Assembly: GCA_020650975.1 (NCBI GenBank)
Contig: JAIPMN010175757.1
Location: forward strand, 1 to 28,863
Source of the DNA: Apostichopus californicus
Lineage: Eukaryota > Echinodermata > Holothuroidea > Aspidochirotida > Stichopodidae
Direction of reading: 5' to 3'
DNA length: 28,863 nucleotides
The notes under the pieces: generated by a model
What the model saw: only the letters and a program-made list of their open reading frames with translations
What the model was told of the DNA's origin: nothing
Database searches by the model: none
Program-made: the position numbers and the translations under genes
Shown: positions 10,286 through 17,989 of the stretch, piece by piece
Layout: every line of letters starts with the position of its first letter
Position numbering within the stretch: the first letter of the stretch is position 1

Positions 10286-10466
10286 GTTGCATACAGCACA
10301 AGGTGGAGGAAACATTTATGGGCTGACAGATGGAGAAGGCATGGAAAGGTTGTGGTCTTATTGAAGAAAATTTCCCCACATAAGCCAAACAAATTACCCC
10401 TTCGCATCGCATCGAACTTCTCTGATGCACTTCGCCACTTTGCCATGGGAAAGGTTTGCAACCAAG
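10286..10466 (+). pseudogene. KDZ-type transposase exon fragment
   Basis: The stretch lies between an acceptor (TGTCCTTTCAG, ending 10285) and a donor (GTATGC, from 10467). In one frame it encodes IYGLTDGEGMERLWSY, a stop, then RKFPHISQTNYPFASHRT; one frame over it continues SDALRHFAMGK. The order GLxDGEGxERLWS, then a charged SHRxD-like segment, then LxDAL resembles the Kyakuja-Dileera-Zisupton transposase core as I remember it. That family moves large DNA transposons and often carries CxC zinc domains. One stop and one frameshift show decay, and no neighbouring exon was found within 600 bases on either side. Confidence 0.5.
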
Positions 10467-10903
10467 GTATGCTTCATCCTATCCCATGAGTTTTCCAAAT
10501 TTTAGCCACTTAACCCATCCCCAATGAAATGCAGCCAAACTTATTGATGTCATCACAAATTAGTGTGGGCGAAGGCCGGAGATGGGGCACTCTTTAGGCC
10601 TTCTTACTTGCATCAACACATTGTTATTTTGAGATGTTACAGTTTGGGTATGGAAATTTCATTTACCTGCCAAAAAGGGACCCACTCTGGGCCAAATGAG
10701 TTGAATGGGTGAGCCATGTATTTCTCTGTATGTTGCCTACTTGTTGTGTTGAAAAGAGACAATGGCGGTTTGTACGCAAACAGTTTAAATTATGTTATTT
10801 ATTCAGCTTATGGTTTAACGAGGTGTACAGAGTAATGACTAGATGAAAAGCATGTCAGAATAATGTTATTTAGTTGTTGCTATATTAGGCAGCAATGAAG
10901 TTT
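10467..10903. other. gene-free spacer
   Basis: No reading frame with recognisable motifs. It may be a remnant intron of the KDZ-like exon on its left, and it ends where the terminal repeat of Academ-like copy B begins. Confidence 0.35.
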
Positions 10904-11006
10904 GTGACGCACATCGAGGGGTGGGCGAGAAAACAGTAAAATCGTGAAGAGAAAATGTTTCTCAACTGATATGTAGCTTTCACATGGCAACAACTTGGCC
11001 TTTGAC
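10904..11006 (+). repeat. left terminal inverted repeat of copy B
   Basis: Begins GTGACGCACATCGAGGGGTGG, then AGTAAAAT, CAACTGATATGTAGCTTTCACA, and ends ACTTGGCCTTTGA. The complement of 17886-17989 has the same landmarks in the same order and nearly the same spacing. Confidence 0.65.
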
Positions 11007-11152
11007 TCGCAATTATAGATGAAAATTAATTCGTTAATATTTCAAAAATGCTTGTTGACAGGGATGATGAGGAACGTGTTTGTTTTGTAGTACCAGCGTA
11101 AATTTTTCGCGAAATGTAACTAGGCTAGTCTGTACAGTAGTGTCAAACCGAC

Positions 11153-11491
11153 ATGGCGTTCGTAGCAACTACCAGTAAGTCAGTTCCTACGGGATATGAA
11201 AACGCCTTGAAATGCTACATGTGCATTTCACGTCAAACCAATGAGCAAATTCAAAAGTTCAATCTCAGCACACGGTCAAGATTTCTTGATTTCGTCTTAA
11301 AATGGCATTCTCTGAGCGGTGAGCAACATCAGATAGCAACCAATTTGGTTGCCAAGAGTTGCGACGACATTCCCCTACCCAACCTGCCACATGGAGGATA
11401 TCATAACGTCTGCTACAGTCGGTTTACTGACAAACAGAGGTATAACGAAGGCGATAACTACTGTTTTCGCTCAACTAGTACTAGGCCCTAG
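11153..11491 (+). pseudogene. Academ-like transposase B: first exon
   Basis: Start chosen at the ATG at 11153, about 250 bases inside the terminal repeat. The reading frame of about 112 codons includes CYMCISRQTNEQ, RFLDFVLKWHSLSGEQHQIA and GGYHNVCYSRFTDKQRY. It parallels the first exon of copy A: CVMC, RFLDYVPQCEKLKGNQAKIA and FHTICYQRFTDKQRI. The likely zinc ligands (CxxC and HxxCY) are kept. After KQR either an intron begins (GTATAA at about 11440) or a one-base shift continues with ITKAITT, similar to ITRAKSS in copy A. Unlike the rest of copy B it has no internal stop. Confidence 0.65.
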
Positions 11492-11610
11492 TAGTAGTAG
11501 TAGTACATTAAAAATCCAAACGCAATATAGGGCATTGGTCCTTTGATTGGACATATATGCCTAGGTCCAGTACTAGTCTGGGTCCGATTTTGTTACCTAA
11601 TACTTTTTAA

Positions 11611-11828
11611 AGGAGAACTGAAGGCAAGACATTAAGCCATTGTTACTTGTTTCCCACCATTCAAAGACGAATATTACATAATCATACCAACCACATTTCT
11701 TTCTTACTCGAGATAATTAATTTTTAATTCGGCGTTACGGCTGACTTCCCCCGGATCATGGAATTCGCCATGTTAATGTTAATTAGCGTGAATCCGGGCT
11801 TTTTGTGACGTAGTACATGGACAACTTG
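11611..11828 (+). repeat. left inverted repeat of the TTAA element
   Basis: The first 16 bases match the complement of 12870-12885 with one mismatch. The inner part TTCGCCAT, then GACGTAGTACATGGACAACTTG-like landmarks, match the complement of 12658-12720. The middle has diverged. Confidence 0.65.
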
Positions 11829-11959
11829 CATTGTTTACGTTTCGCTTCGCGAATGCACACTGTGTGAAATTTCACTAACTCAACTGTTAGTAAATATATA
11901 TTCATGTTGCTAATTCTCAAATTATTTAAACGATTTCATAATTATTGTGTTTATGAAAG

Positions 11960-12055
11960 ATGGCTGGACCTGTTCCTTACGACTATGAACCACGTTTTTT
12001 AACGCATCAGAGTTACTACGAAATTGCAAGGATTGTATTCTACGACTACAAGTGA
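11960..12055 (+). CDS. short ORF, possible start of a second transposon protein
   Basis: ATG at 11960, stop at 12053-12055, 31 codons: MAGPVPYDYEPRFLTHQ and then 14 more residues ending FYDYK. The PYxxEP opening resembles the start of small P2X7-tail-like zinc-binding proteins that I remember from invertebrate transposons. It is too short to be sure. It sits just inside the left inverted repeat and points toward the THAP exon, so the two genes would converge. It is probably a truncated remnant. Confidence 0.3.
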   Translation: MAGPVPYDYEPRFLTHQSYYEIARIVFYDYK

Positions 12056-12186
12056 AATGCCTAACGTTACTACTATGCCGCCTGCGTTAGGCCTAACGTT
12101 AGGCTAGCATCGGCGTAATAGTCTGAACACTGTACAAGCCTATAAGGCTATAGCCGATAGTCAATTAGGTCCCTATGCATACTAAC

Positions 12187-12517
12187 CTCATCAATGTCTG
12201 AAGTTTGCTGTCTCTTTACACTAACTTTTCGAGGGGCAGCTGCATGGTGGTGGTCGATGAGAGAAATATTGGGGACGGCGTCTTCTTTAATTTTTTTTTT
12301 GGGTTGGTAGCCCATTACTTTGGCCCTAATGTCCTCCTCGAAACAATCGCTGGTGAAGTGATCTTCACAAATGACATGCTCCTTCGACCACTCGTAATTT
12401 TTTTCTAAAAAATTTCTTGAAAAGATGGGGTTTTTTCTCCGGATTTGGGAAGCAAAACATTGATTTCTTTACTCGGGAAGAATGGTTACTACAACCGAAA
12501 GCCTGACAGTACGGCAT
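12187..12517 (-). pseudogene. THAP-domain exon (minus strand)
   Basis: The ATG at 12517 opens MPYCQAFGCSNHSSRVKKSM with FCFPNPEKKP, then after a one-base slip in an A run near 12405 comes YEWSKEHVICEDHFTSDCFE. After a second slip in an 11-A run near 12290 the frame gives KEDAVPNISL. This is the whole THAP signature: C2CH zinc ligands (C4, C9 and the CEDH pair), FP, W, HF, CF and AVPxI. THAP domains bind DNA and often form the N-terminus of P- and Kolobok-type transposases. The exon ends at a GTTAGT donor (12181-12186). No catalytic exon follows. The two slips both fall in homopolymers, so sequencing error is possible. Confidence 0.75.
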
Positions 12518-12657
12518 TTTGTTCACCTTTGTTGTTCTACTACTATAGTACTAGCCTAAATAGTAAATAAATACACGATGTACGTACGCGTAACGCTAGC
12601 AGGTACAGTATAACAACACACTGCACTTACACATCGCGTCACCGATCGCACACAAAT

Positions 12658-12885
12658 CAAGTTGTCCAGGTAGTACGTCATCCGTGACCTAGGTCACGGT
12701 TATTTGCATATAAATGGCGATCTCCATAATTCAACTTCAATGGGCGCCGTTGGCGGGATTTTAACATTTCAAAAGGTTCATACTAAATTTTAGATACGTT
12801 CCTGGGATCAAAAACTGTTTCATTTGAAAGAGAATAGTTAAATTAACAATTAGGTCTATGATTACGTGCTGCCTTCAGTTCGCCT
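12658..12885 (-). repeat. right inverted repeat of the TTAA element
   Basis: Counterpart of 11611-11828. On the minus strand it begins AGGCGAACTGAAGGCA, and its inner end reads GACGTACTACCTGGACAACTTG. Confidence 0.65.
12682..12725 (-). promoter_or_regulatory. possible promoter elements upstream of the THAP exon
   Basis: A perfect 18-bp palindrome, CCGTGACCTAGGTCACGG (12680-12697), is two AGGTCA half-sites back to back, as in nuclear-receptor sites. Next to it lies the octamer ATGCAAAT on the minus strand (ATTTGCAT at about 12701-12709), followed by a TTTATAT stretch. These lie 160-210 bases upstream of the THAP start and inside the right inverted repeat. Their use as a promoter is inference. 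Confidence 0.35.
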
Positions 12886-12889
12886 TTAA

Positions 12890-13308
12890 TGACATATTAT
12901 GATGATGTTACCGTGGTTCTCTTGTTGATCACCACCAAAATATTATCATACGACATAGGCTAGCCTCTACTCTAGTGTAACTAATTGTTATAAACGAGTT
13001 TTGAAAAGGAAAGCACCGCAAGCTAATATGTTTGTCACATAGGCCTTCCTTGTTAAGGGTTCACTGGGAATGCAATAATATGTGAAACTGTGGGTTGCAA
13101 TTTAATTAGGCAGATGTACAGTAGTATACTGGCACTAGCCTAGCGGCTTTCTGTGTTAGGGAAAGTTGCGAGTTATGCACGTGGTAACTGTAATTGAAAG
13201 TTCTTACACTGCAGACCCTGGCATTGGAAGTAACTTGTGTTCACAAAATGGTCTACACTTAGGCATGATTTAATCAACCCCAGTTAACATGGTTCTAGTG
13301 TAGTAGTT
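12890..13308. other. unassigned stretch within copy B
   Basis: I see no motif-bearing frame. Given its position it may be intron or deleted remnant of the missing central transposase region of copy B. Confidence 0.35.
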
Positions 13309-13412
13309 TTGACGTTTCAGCGGTTAGCAAATGTTGTTCTAACACGAATTTTTAACATTGCTAGACTCAGTAAATCATCAGCAGTGTCTATCAAGACTGC
13401 TGAAAGAAGAAA
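13309..13412 (+). pseudogene. Academ-like transposase B: nuclease N-terminal fragment
   Basis: The frame reads TFQRLANVVLTRIFNIARLS and then AVSIKTAERRK. Copy A has TFHNFAFVILRRLVNCARAS and DVSIKNAERGK at the corresponding place, with about a dozen extra residues between them. These missing residues include the catalytic TDTY. The match is short, so the call is moderate. It breaks off at TGCTGAAAG (13398-13406), the word that recurs where the nuclease resumes at 15840. Confidence 0.5.
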
Positions 13413-13444
13413 GATGGCTGCCGTTAGGTTAACGTCACAGTCAG

Positions 13445-13682
13445 GCGAAACTGTGGATATTTTTATGATACTTTTTAAGGAAAAATCACCCAGGAAAGAA
13501 CCTGGGCACGAAAACCAAACTACCAAACGACTGATCCGCTCTCAGCTCCAGTCCCCTTGCACCGGGACTGTGACTGTGTGATCATCGTCGGGTGTGCATC
13601 ACCATTCCCCTCGAAAGGGAACAGATACTACACATGATCTTAGCCAAAAGGCCGAGAAGCGAAACTGGATATTTTTATGATA
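13445..13682 (-). mobile_element. U2 snRNA-headed retroposon with long target duplication
   Basis: On the minus strand, 13662 down to 13619 matches U2 snRNA from about nt 2 to nt 45 (TCGCTTCTCGGCC, TTTTGGCTAAGATCATGTG, TAGTATCTGTTC), including the GTAGTA branch-site recognition segment. U2 similarity stops there. The body has three short stem-loops: TTCCC with GGGAA, CAGTCCC with GGGGACTG, and CCCAGG with CCTGGG. The 3' end is TTCCTTAAAAAG. Direct repeats of 24-26 bp (13445-13470 and 13659-13682), differing by a two-base indel, flank it. This fits a retrotransposed chimeric RNA or a SINE with a U2 head, inserted in the second LINE. Confidence 0.7.
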
Positions 13683-13893
13683 TTTTGATATACAGAAACC
13701 CTGGTTTGAAGAAAAGAAGAAAACAAAACGTAAGAGGGTAACCTAGGCTTAAATAGGCTTATGAAAATGTACATTATATTGCTATACAGCCATTACGTAT
13801 GTCATGCTTGTACACTGTTGGACAGTATACCAGTTCCGCCAGGATACTATATTGACCGTCAAGTACGTTAGTTAGTTACGAACAAGCAGAACA

Positions 13894-14575
13894 ATGGACG
13901 AGAAACTGGACTGTATATTGGAACAACTATCCAAGCTACAAGTTATGCCTAAACAATTAAATAATTTGAATCAACGCCTTTTAATGATGAAGGAGAAGCT
14001 GAAGTCGATGAATGGAGCGATTACCGATATGGCAGAGTCGGTTGAGTTTATGGAGAATGATGTGGAGAAGGTTAAAGCCGATTATAAACTTAAAGCAGAG
14101 AATTCGACCACGTCGTAAGAACTTGATTTTCTATGGTATTCCGGAAGCAGTTGAATTAAGAGAACGCTGGTCTTCTGAGCGCTTCATTACAAAGGAAATT
14201 GTAAAGGACTTGACGGGATTGCAGGTCAATGAAAAAGATATCGAAAGGGCTCATAGAATACCAAGAGGTCCAGTGATCGGGAACATCAAGTCCAGACCAA
14301 TCCAGGTGTGTTTTAGTCGATATTCTGACCGTGATGAGATCTTGCATTCAGCCAAGCTTTTGAAGGGAAAACCTTACAGAGGGAATAAAATCGTTATCAC
14401 GGATGATGTGACCCCAACAGTGCGAGATGCAAGAAAGCGACTGCGTCAAAGCCTAGAGGTTGTTAAAAATAGACCAGGGGTAAAATAAGCTTTTATCCCA
14501 TGGACTGTCCCAGCTTCGCTAATTGTTGTAAAGGAAGATAGTACTCGACAAAAACTTCTTCATGTTGATTGAAGT
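13894..14575 (+). pseudogene. second LINE ORF1: coiled-coil and RRM-like protein
   Basis: Starts at the ATG at 13894. The first 70 residues are heptad-like and rich in Leu, Met, Lys and Glu, as in the trimerising coiled coil of L1 ORF1p. After a frameshift near 14095 comes RRKNLIFYGIPEAVELRERW, then IERAHRIPRGPVIG, RPIQVCFSRYSDRDEILHSA and NKIVITDDVTPTVRDARKRL. That is the RRM and C-terminal domain order of L1-type ORF1 proteins, which bind LINE RNA and chaperone nucleic acids. An in-frame TAA at 14486-14488 interrupts it, and the frame continues AFIPWTVPASLIVVKEDSTR to a stop at 14573-14575. It is unusually well preserved compared with ORF2. Confidence 0.7.
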
Positions 14576-14823
14576 CTGTTTTGTGGAGTTTATTATGAAG
14601 ATCAAGTTATTATGAAGCTCATCATTATAGAGCTCATTTTGGATATTATTTTGTATGTTTATTACGTTTACGCAGTGAGATTGATATTTCGGTTTCTATT
14701 CATGGATTGGAACAATACTATCATGTCTATTCTGTATTTTATTATGGACTTTATCATGATACGTGTTATGGATAATACTTCTTTTCAGGAGCATTGCCAT
14801 GTCATTTAATTATCAACATATTA

Positions 14824-15707
14824 ATAATCCTTTGTCTAAACAAGTGATTTTAGATATTATGGATAATTATGATTTAGTAGATGTGTGGCGGGTTTATCAT
14901 CCAACTGAACGGAAGTTCACTTGATGTCAGAAGAATCCATTTAAGCAAGGTCGTTAATATATTTTTTGGGTTTCTTCTGAGTTATTGAATATTGTAGTAA
15001 ACTCTTCTATTTTATATTGATATAGGTCTGATCACTCTTTAATTAGCACTACGTTTAATTTCTGTTATATCAAGACAGGGAGGGGGTATTGGAAATTTCA
15101 GAATTCACTACTTGGTGATGACCAATTTGTTTGTATGATTACAGATACAATTAGGGATACCATAAATCAATACGCCTGTTTGATCTATAATAGAGAGAAT
15201 GTTCATTCCATTTGTAAAAGAAACATTTCTAAAGATGGTTTTACTGTACAGTTTTATAGGTATTTTTGGTTGCACTTTTCTGACTAGATCTCTTATTGAT
15301 GGTTATGAGAATTCTTTATTATCTATTACACGACGACTGGGGGTAATTTCAAAGGGTGATAAGCCTACGAATTTGTTCAGAAATTGGAGACCTATAACTG
15401 TACTTAATGTTTGTTATATCGTATTAACTCTCTTCTTTCTCAGCTTATTTCGTTTGAAGAAAATGGTTTTATGAAAGGTAGATATATAGGTGATTGTATC
15501 CTGTTTAATCTTGAAAAAGTGCATCCACGACTTTTATTTGCAATTGACTTTGAACAGAAAATTACAAGTGTTTTTGGATTGCTTGACTTTTTGAAAGGTT
15601 ACTTTAGCTTACAGAAATGCATTTTTACATCTAGTATGAAAAATGATTGGGACCGATATTGGGAGCCTTGGGTAAACTTATTGGGGATTAACATTCAAAA
15701 TTACTAA
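14824..15707 (+). pseudogene. second LINE ORF2 remnants (endonuclease tail, RT start, C-terminus)
   Basis: In shifting frames: YDLVDVWRVYHPTERKFT and RSDHSLISTTFNF (the end of the endonuclease with SDH), GRGYWKFQNSLLGDDQFV, then LGVISKGDKPTNLFRNWRPI with TVLNVCY and FEENGFMKGRYIGDCILFNL (RT motifs), LLFAIDFEQ (the RT catalytic Asp region), and directly afterwards FTSSMKNDWDRYWEPWVNLL, which looks like the far C-terminus. The first half of the endonuclease, the YADD segment and most of the thumb are absent, so there are at least two internal deletions. Confidence 0.65.
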
Positions 15708-15838
15708 AAGATATACTTTCCCATTGCATGGGATTATATGTATTTGAATTATTTTTGTGTTTACAAAGCAACATGATACATGTTGATTGACGTTTTTGTT
15801 TGCACTAAAATGAGAGTTGAACCAAAATAAATAAAACA

Positions 15839-16629
15839 ATGCTGAAAGGAATAAGAGAGCAACTCATGGATCCCAACTTATAAAAAATATGGACAAAATT
15901 CTGTGAAATGGACAAAACAAGGAAGCTCTTAAGTATTTCTTTGTCACATGGAGTACCATGCAAGGATCACTATTGTATGAAGTGAGGGTTTATCTTGCAC
16001 ACAACCAAAAATGCCATGACTTCTCAAAAGAAGTTGCATCAGTTAATGTCCAGGAAGTTCAGACTCTAAACTGCACCCATGAAGAAGCAGACATCAGAAT
16101 GTATCTTCATGCTGCATTTGAGGCTGAGCAAGATACAGAGCATATTACAATAGTAAGCCCAGATGTTTTTGTGCTTGGCATCACATTTCAACAGCAACTC
16201 AAGTCTCACCTCCATTTTCACACTGGCAGTGGAAGTAATTTAAGAACAATTGACCTCAAGAAAGTACAGGAACATATTGGAGAAGAAGTCACTAAGGCCT
16301 TGATAGGACTTCACTGCTGTACAGGTTATCATAGTGTCAGTGAATTTTGTAGTAAATGAAAGAAGAAAGCAGTAAAACTACTGCAAACAGAGACCTCCTT
16401 CTGTTCATCATTTCAGACACTCACATTTTCAGACAAAGATTTTGAAACCCCTCTTTCTACTTCACCAACACTGGAAGCTTTCACTTGAAGCTCTATGCAC
16501 AGCGCAATGAGAGTGATGTGAACATTGCGAGATACAACTTGTTTAAATTAGCCAGGAGATCTGAGGGTAACATGCCTCCAACTAAATATGCTCTACTACA
16601 ACACATCAAGAGAGCAAACTATCTAGCAG
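15839..16629 (+). pseudogene. Academ-like transposase B: nuclease C-terminal part
   Basis: Resumes with AERNKRATHGSQLIKNMD, matching AERGKRAASGSQLMRVYG of copy A. It continues EVRVYLAHNQKCHDFS, HEEADIRMYLHAAFEA, ITIVSPDVFVLG, HFHTGSGSNLRTIDL, ALIGLHCCTGYHSVSEFC, and, after stops at 16357 and 16484, NIARYNLFKLARRSEG and HIKRANYLAG. SPDTDV of copy A is reduced to SPDV, and GCDS is changed to GYHS, so two metal-binding Asp sites are lost. The segment ends at a GTAAAT donor (16630) at the same codon as the donor in copy A. Confidence 0.75.
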
Positions 16630-16787
16630 GTAAATATTACTTTCAACAATTGTACATTGACATAAATATTTTGATATCATTTTCTTCCAAGTACACAACT
16701 GGATGATCCTGAACATAATTCAATACTTTGACAGTAATTGGCTTTTGAAAGACACAAATAATACTCTTAAATCATTAATTGTTGCAG

Positions 16788-17126
16788 AGAAAAAGTTACT
16801 ACATCTTTGAAAGACAATTGGATACATTTGGATTATTAACAATCTTGTATGCAATTTATGAAGTCCAGTTGGAAATGGATGGAAAACTGGAGATGGGGCA
16901 CTACTAGTCAACTGGATGGATCTTCTTCCTGCACCAGATAGCATCATGGAGCTGGTCAACTGATCCAGCACCTGCAAAACTGCTTGATTCTGAAACTTCC
17001 ACCTGTCTACAAAACAAACTCCCTTGTACTGATCTTTGCAAGTGTGAAGGCAGACACTGTAATAATACAAGTGGACTAACTCTGTCTGATGATGAACTAC
17101 AAGATGAAGACATTGAGGAGGAATGA
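16788..17126 (+). pseudogene. Academ-like transposase B: last exon with Cys cluster
   Basis: After an acceptor (TTGTTGCAG ending 16787) the exon reads TSLKDNW, then PVGNGWKTGDGALLVNWMDL with LPAPDSIMELVN. After a TGA and a frameshift it reads STCLQNKLPCTDLCKCEGRH and CNNTSG with an acidic end, and stops at 17124-17126. Copy A has IDWMALSPAPDSVMQLVNC, IPCTDLCKC and the same acidic end. Several Cys of the first half of the cluster are lost to the break. Confidence 0.7.
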
Positions 17127-17885
17127 AGAACCCTGACAATTCCCTGGAGCCCCAAACCCCAACTTATAGCCCAAGTTATTCATAATCATATATCACTTAT
17201 ATCCACGATCTATCACACCAACCAACTAAAGTAGGCAACAAAGAGTTGCTTGGCAGCGATGACACCCACACCAGTGGATAATTGAAGTCTTCTTGAGACA
17301 ATCAAGGGATTTGGGGGACCTACAGCCTAATGTTGATATCATACATGCTGAAAATCATACTGTAACTATTACAAGTTTGTTTTATTGGCCCCACATGTTA
17401 TGAGCTACAGCAAACCTGTTGTGACATTACTCTGCCCAGTAGTAGCCTACTAGTAGAACCTTGCAAAGCAATGAGGGCAATGTAGACTGATTATAACTAG
17501 GCCTAGGCAAAGAGAGACGATGTATGTTCAAAGACTTTTTGGTTACTTAGTGGTAGCAAATCAAGAAACAAACATTCATCTTACCATGTACCAACTGTTG
17601 GGAAAGTTGGTTGAACCTCTGCAAGTATGAAGATGGCCTACCCGTGTTGTAGTGTTACAAATCACCCTATGGTATTATCATACACCACAGCAACATTTGT
17701 TCAAAACAATTCCATTCCCTTTCCCAGTGTATTTACTGATAGTGAAACGCTAGGCGTCCATTGGTCGACATTGGCCTAGTAATGGTTAGCTACAGTACAG
17801 CACTGTAGAGAAAGGGCTTTCGCGGAACCAGTCCATGTATTCTCTAACAAACCCCAAAAGCGGCGAATTTGAGGCAAATTTTCTC
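17127..17885. other. 3' flank of the copy B gene
   Basis: Noncoding DNA between the last exon and the right terminal repeat. A 46-codon frame at about 17632 (MAYPCCSVTNHPM) has no recognised motif. I see no polyadenylation signal that I can place with confidence. Confidence 0.35.
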
Positions 17886-17989
17886 TTCAAAGGCCAAGTC
17901 ATTCATTTGTGAAAACTAATGAGTTGCTTCTGACTATTTCACCTTGAGTTTCATTTACTTCATTTGTCCACCCCCCCGATGTGCGTCAC
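17886..17989 (-). repeat. right terminal inverted repeat of copy B
   Basis: Read on the minus strand: GTGACGCACATCGGGGGGG, TGGACAAATGAAGTAAATG, CAACTCATTAGTTTTCACA, ACTTGGCCTTTGA. It matches the left end at 10904-11006 and the copy A end at 5755-5843. Confidence 0.65.

Larger units (their letters stand above)
11611..12885. mobile_element. Kolobok-like TTAA transposon derivative
   Basis: Both ends are flanked by TTAA (11607-11610 and 12886-12889). The termini are inverted repeats: AGGAGAACTGAAGGCA on the left and AGGCGAACTGAAGGCA on the complement of the right. Similarity resumes about 200 bp inside, with a shared TGGACAACTTG, so the inverted repeats reach roughly 220 bp. A THAP exon (minus strand) and a short plus-strand ORF start lie between. 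TTAA duplication with a THAP-bearing protein is what I know of the Kolobok superfamily. At 1275 bp it lacks the catalytic domain and is non-autonomous. It lies inside copy B. Confidence 0.75.
13413..15838 (+). mobile_element. second LINE (L1-like), inserted in copy B
   Basis: Contains an ORF1 with coiled coil and RRM-like part (13894-14575), then a strongly deleted ORF2 (14824-15707), and an A-rich end AAATAAATAAAAC before 15840. TGCTGAAAG at 13398-13406 and 15840-15848 may be the target duplication; the transposase reading of copy B stops at the first and resumes at the second. This LINE is AT-rich and differs from LINE 1. The 5' limit is inferred from the duplicated word only. Confidence 0.6.
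10904..17989 (+). mobile_element. Academ-like DNA transposon, copy B, with nested insertions
   Basis: GTGACGCACATCG at 10904 reappears inverted at 17977-17989, and the similarity extends inward about 100 bp on both sides, ending in ACTTGGCCTTTGA. Between these ends, in the plus orientation, lie a paralogue of the copy A first exon (11153), nuclease fragments (13309 and 15839-16629) and the Cys-cluster exon (to 17126). The whole central part of the transposase is missing. Three insertions account for much of the length: a TTAA element at 11611-12885, a LINE at about 13413-15838, and a U2-headed retroposon within the LINE. No clear target duplication is visible next to the ends. Confidence 0.6.

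Noticed and set aside
13619..13662. Functional U2 snRNA gene on the minus strand
   Set aside because: Similarity stops at about nt 45; the rest of U2, including the Sm site and 3' stem-loops, is absent, and flanking direct repeats point to retroposition.
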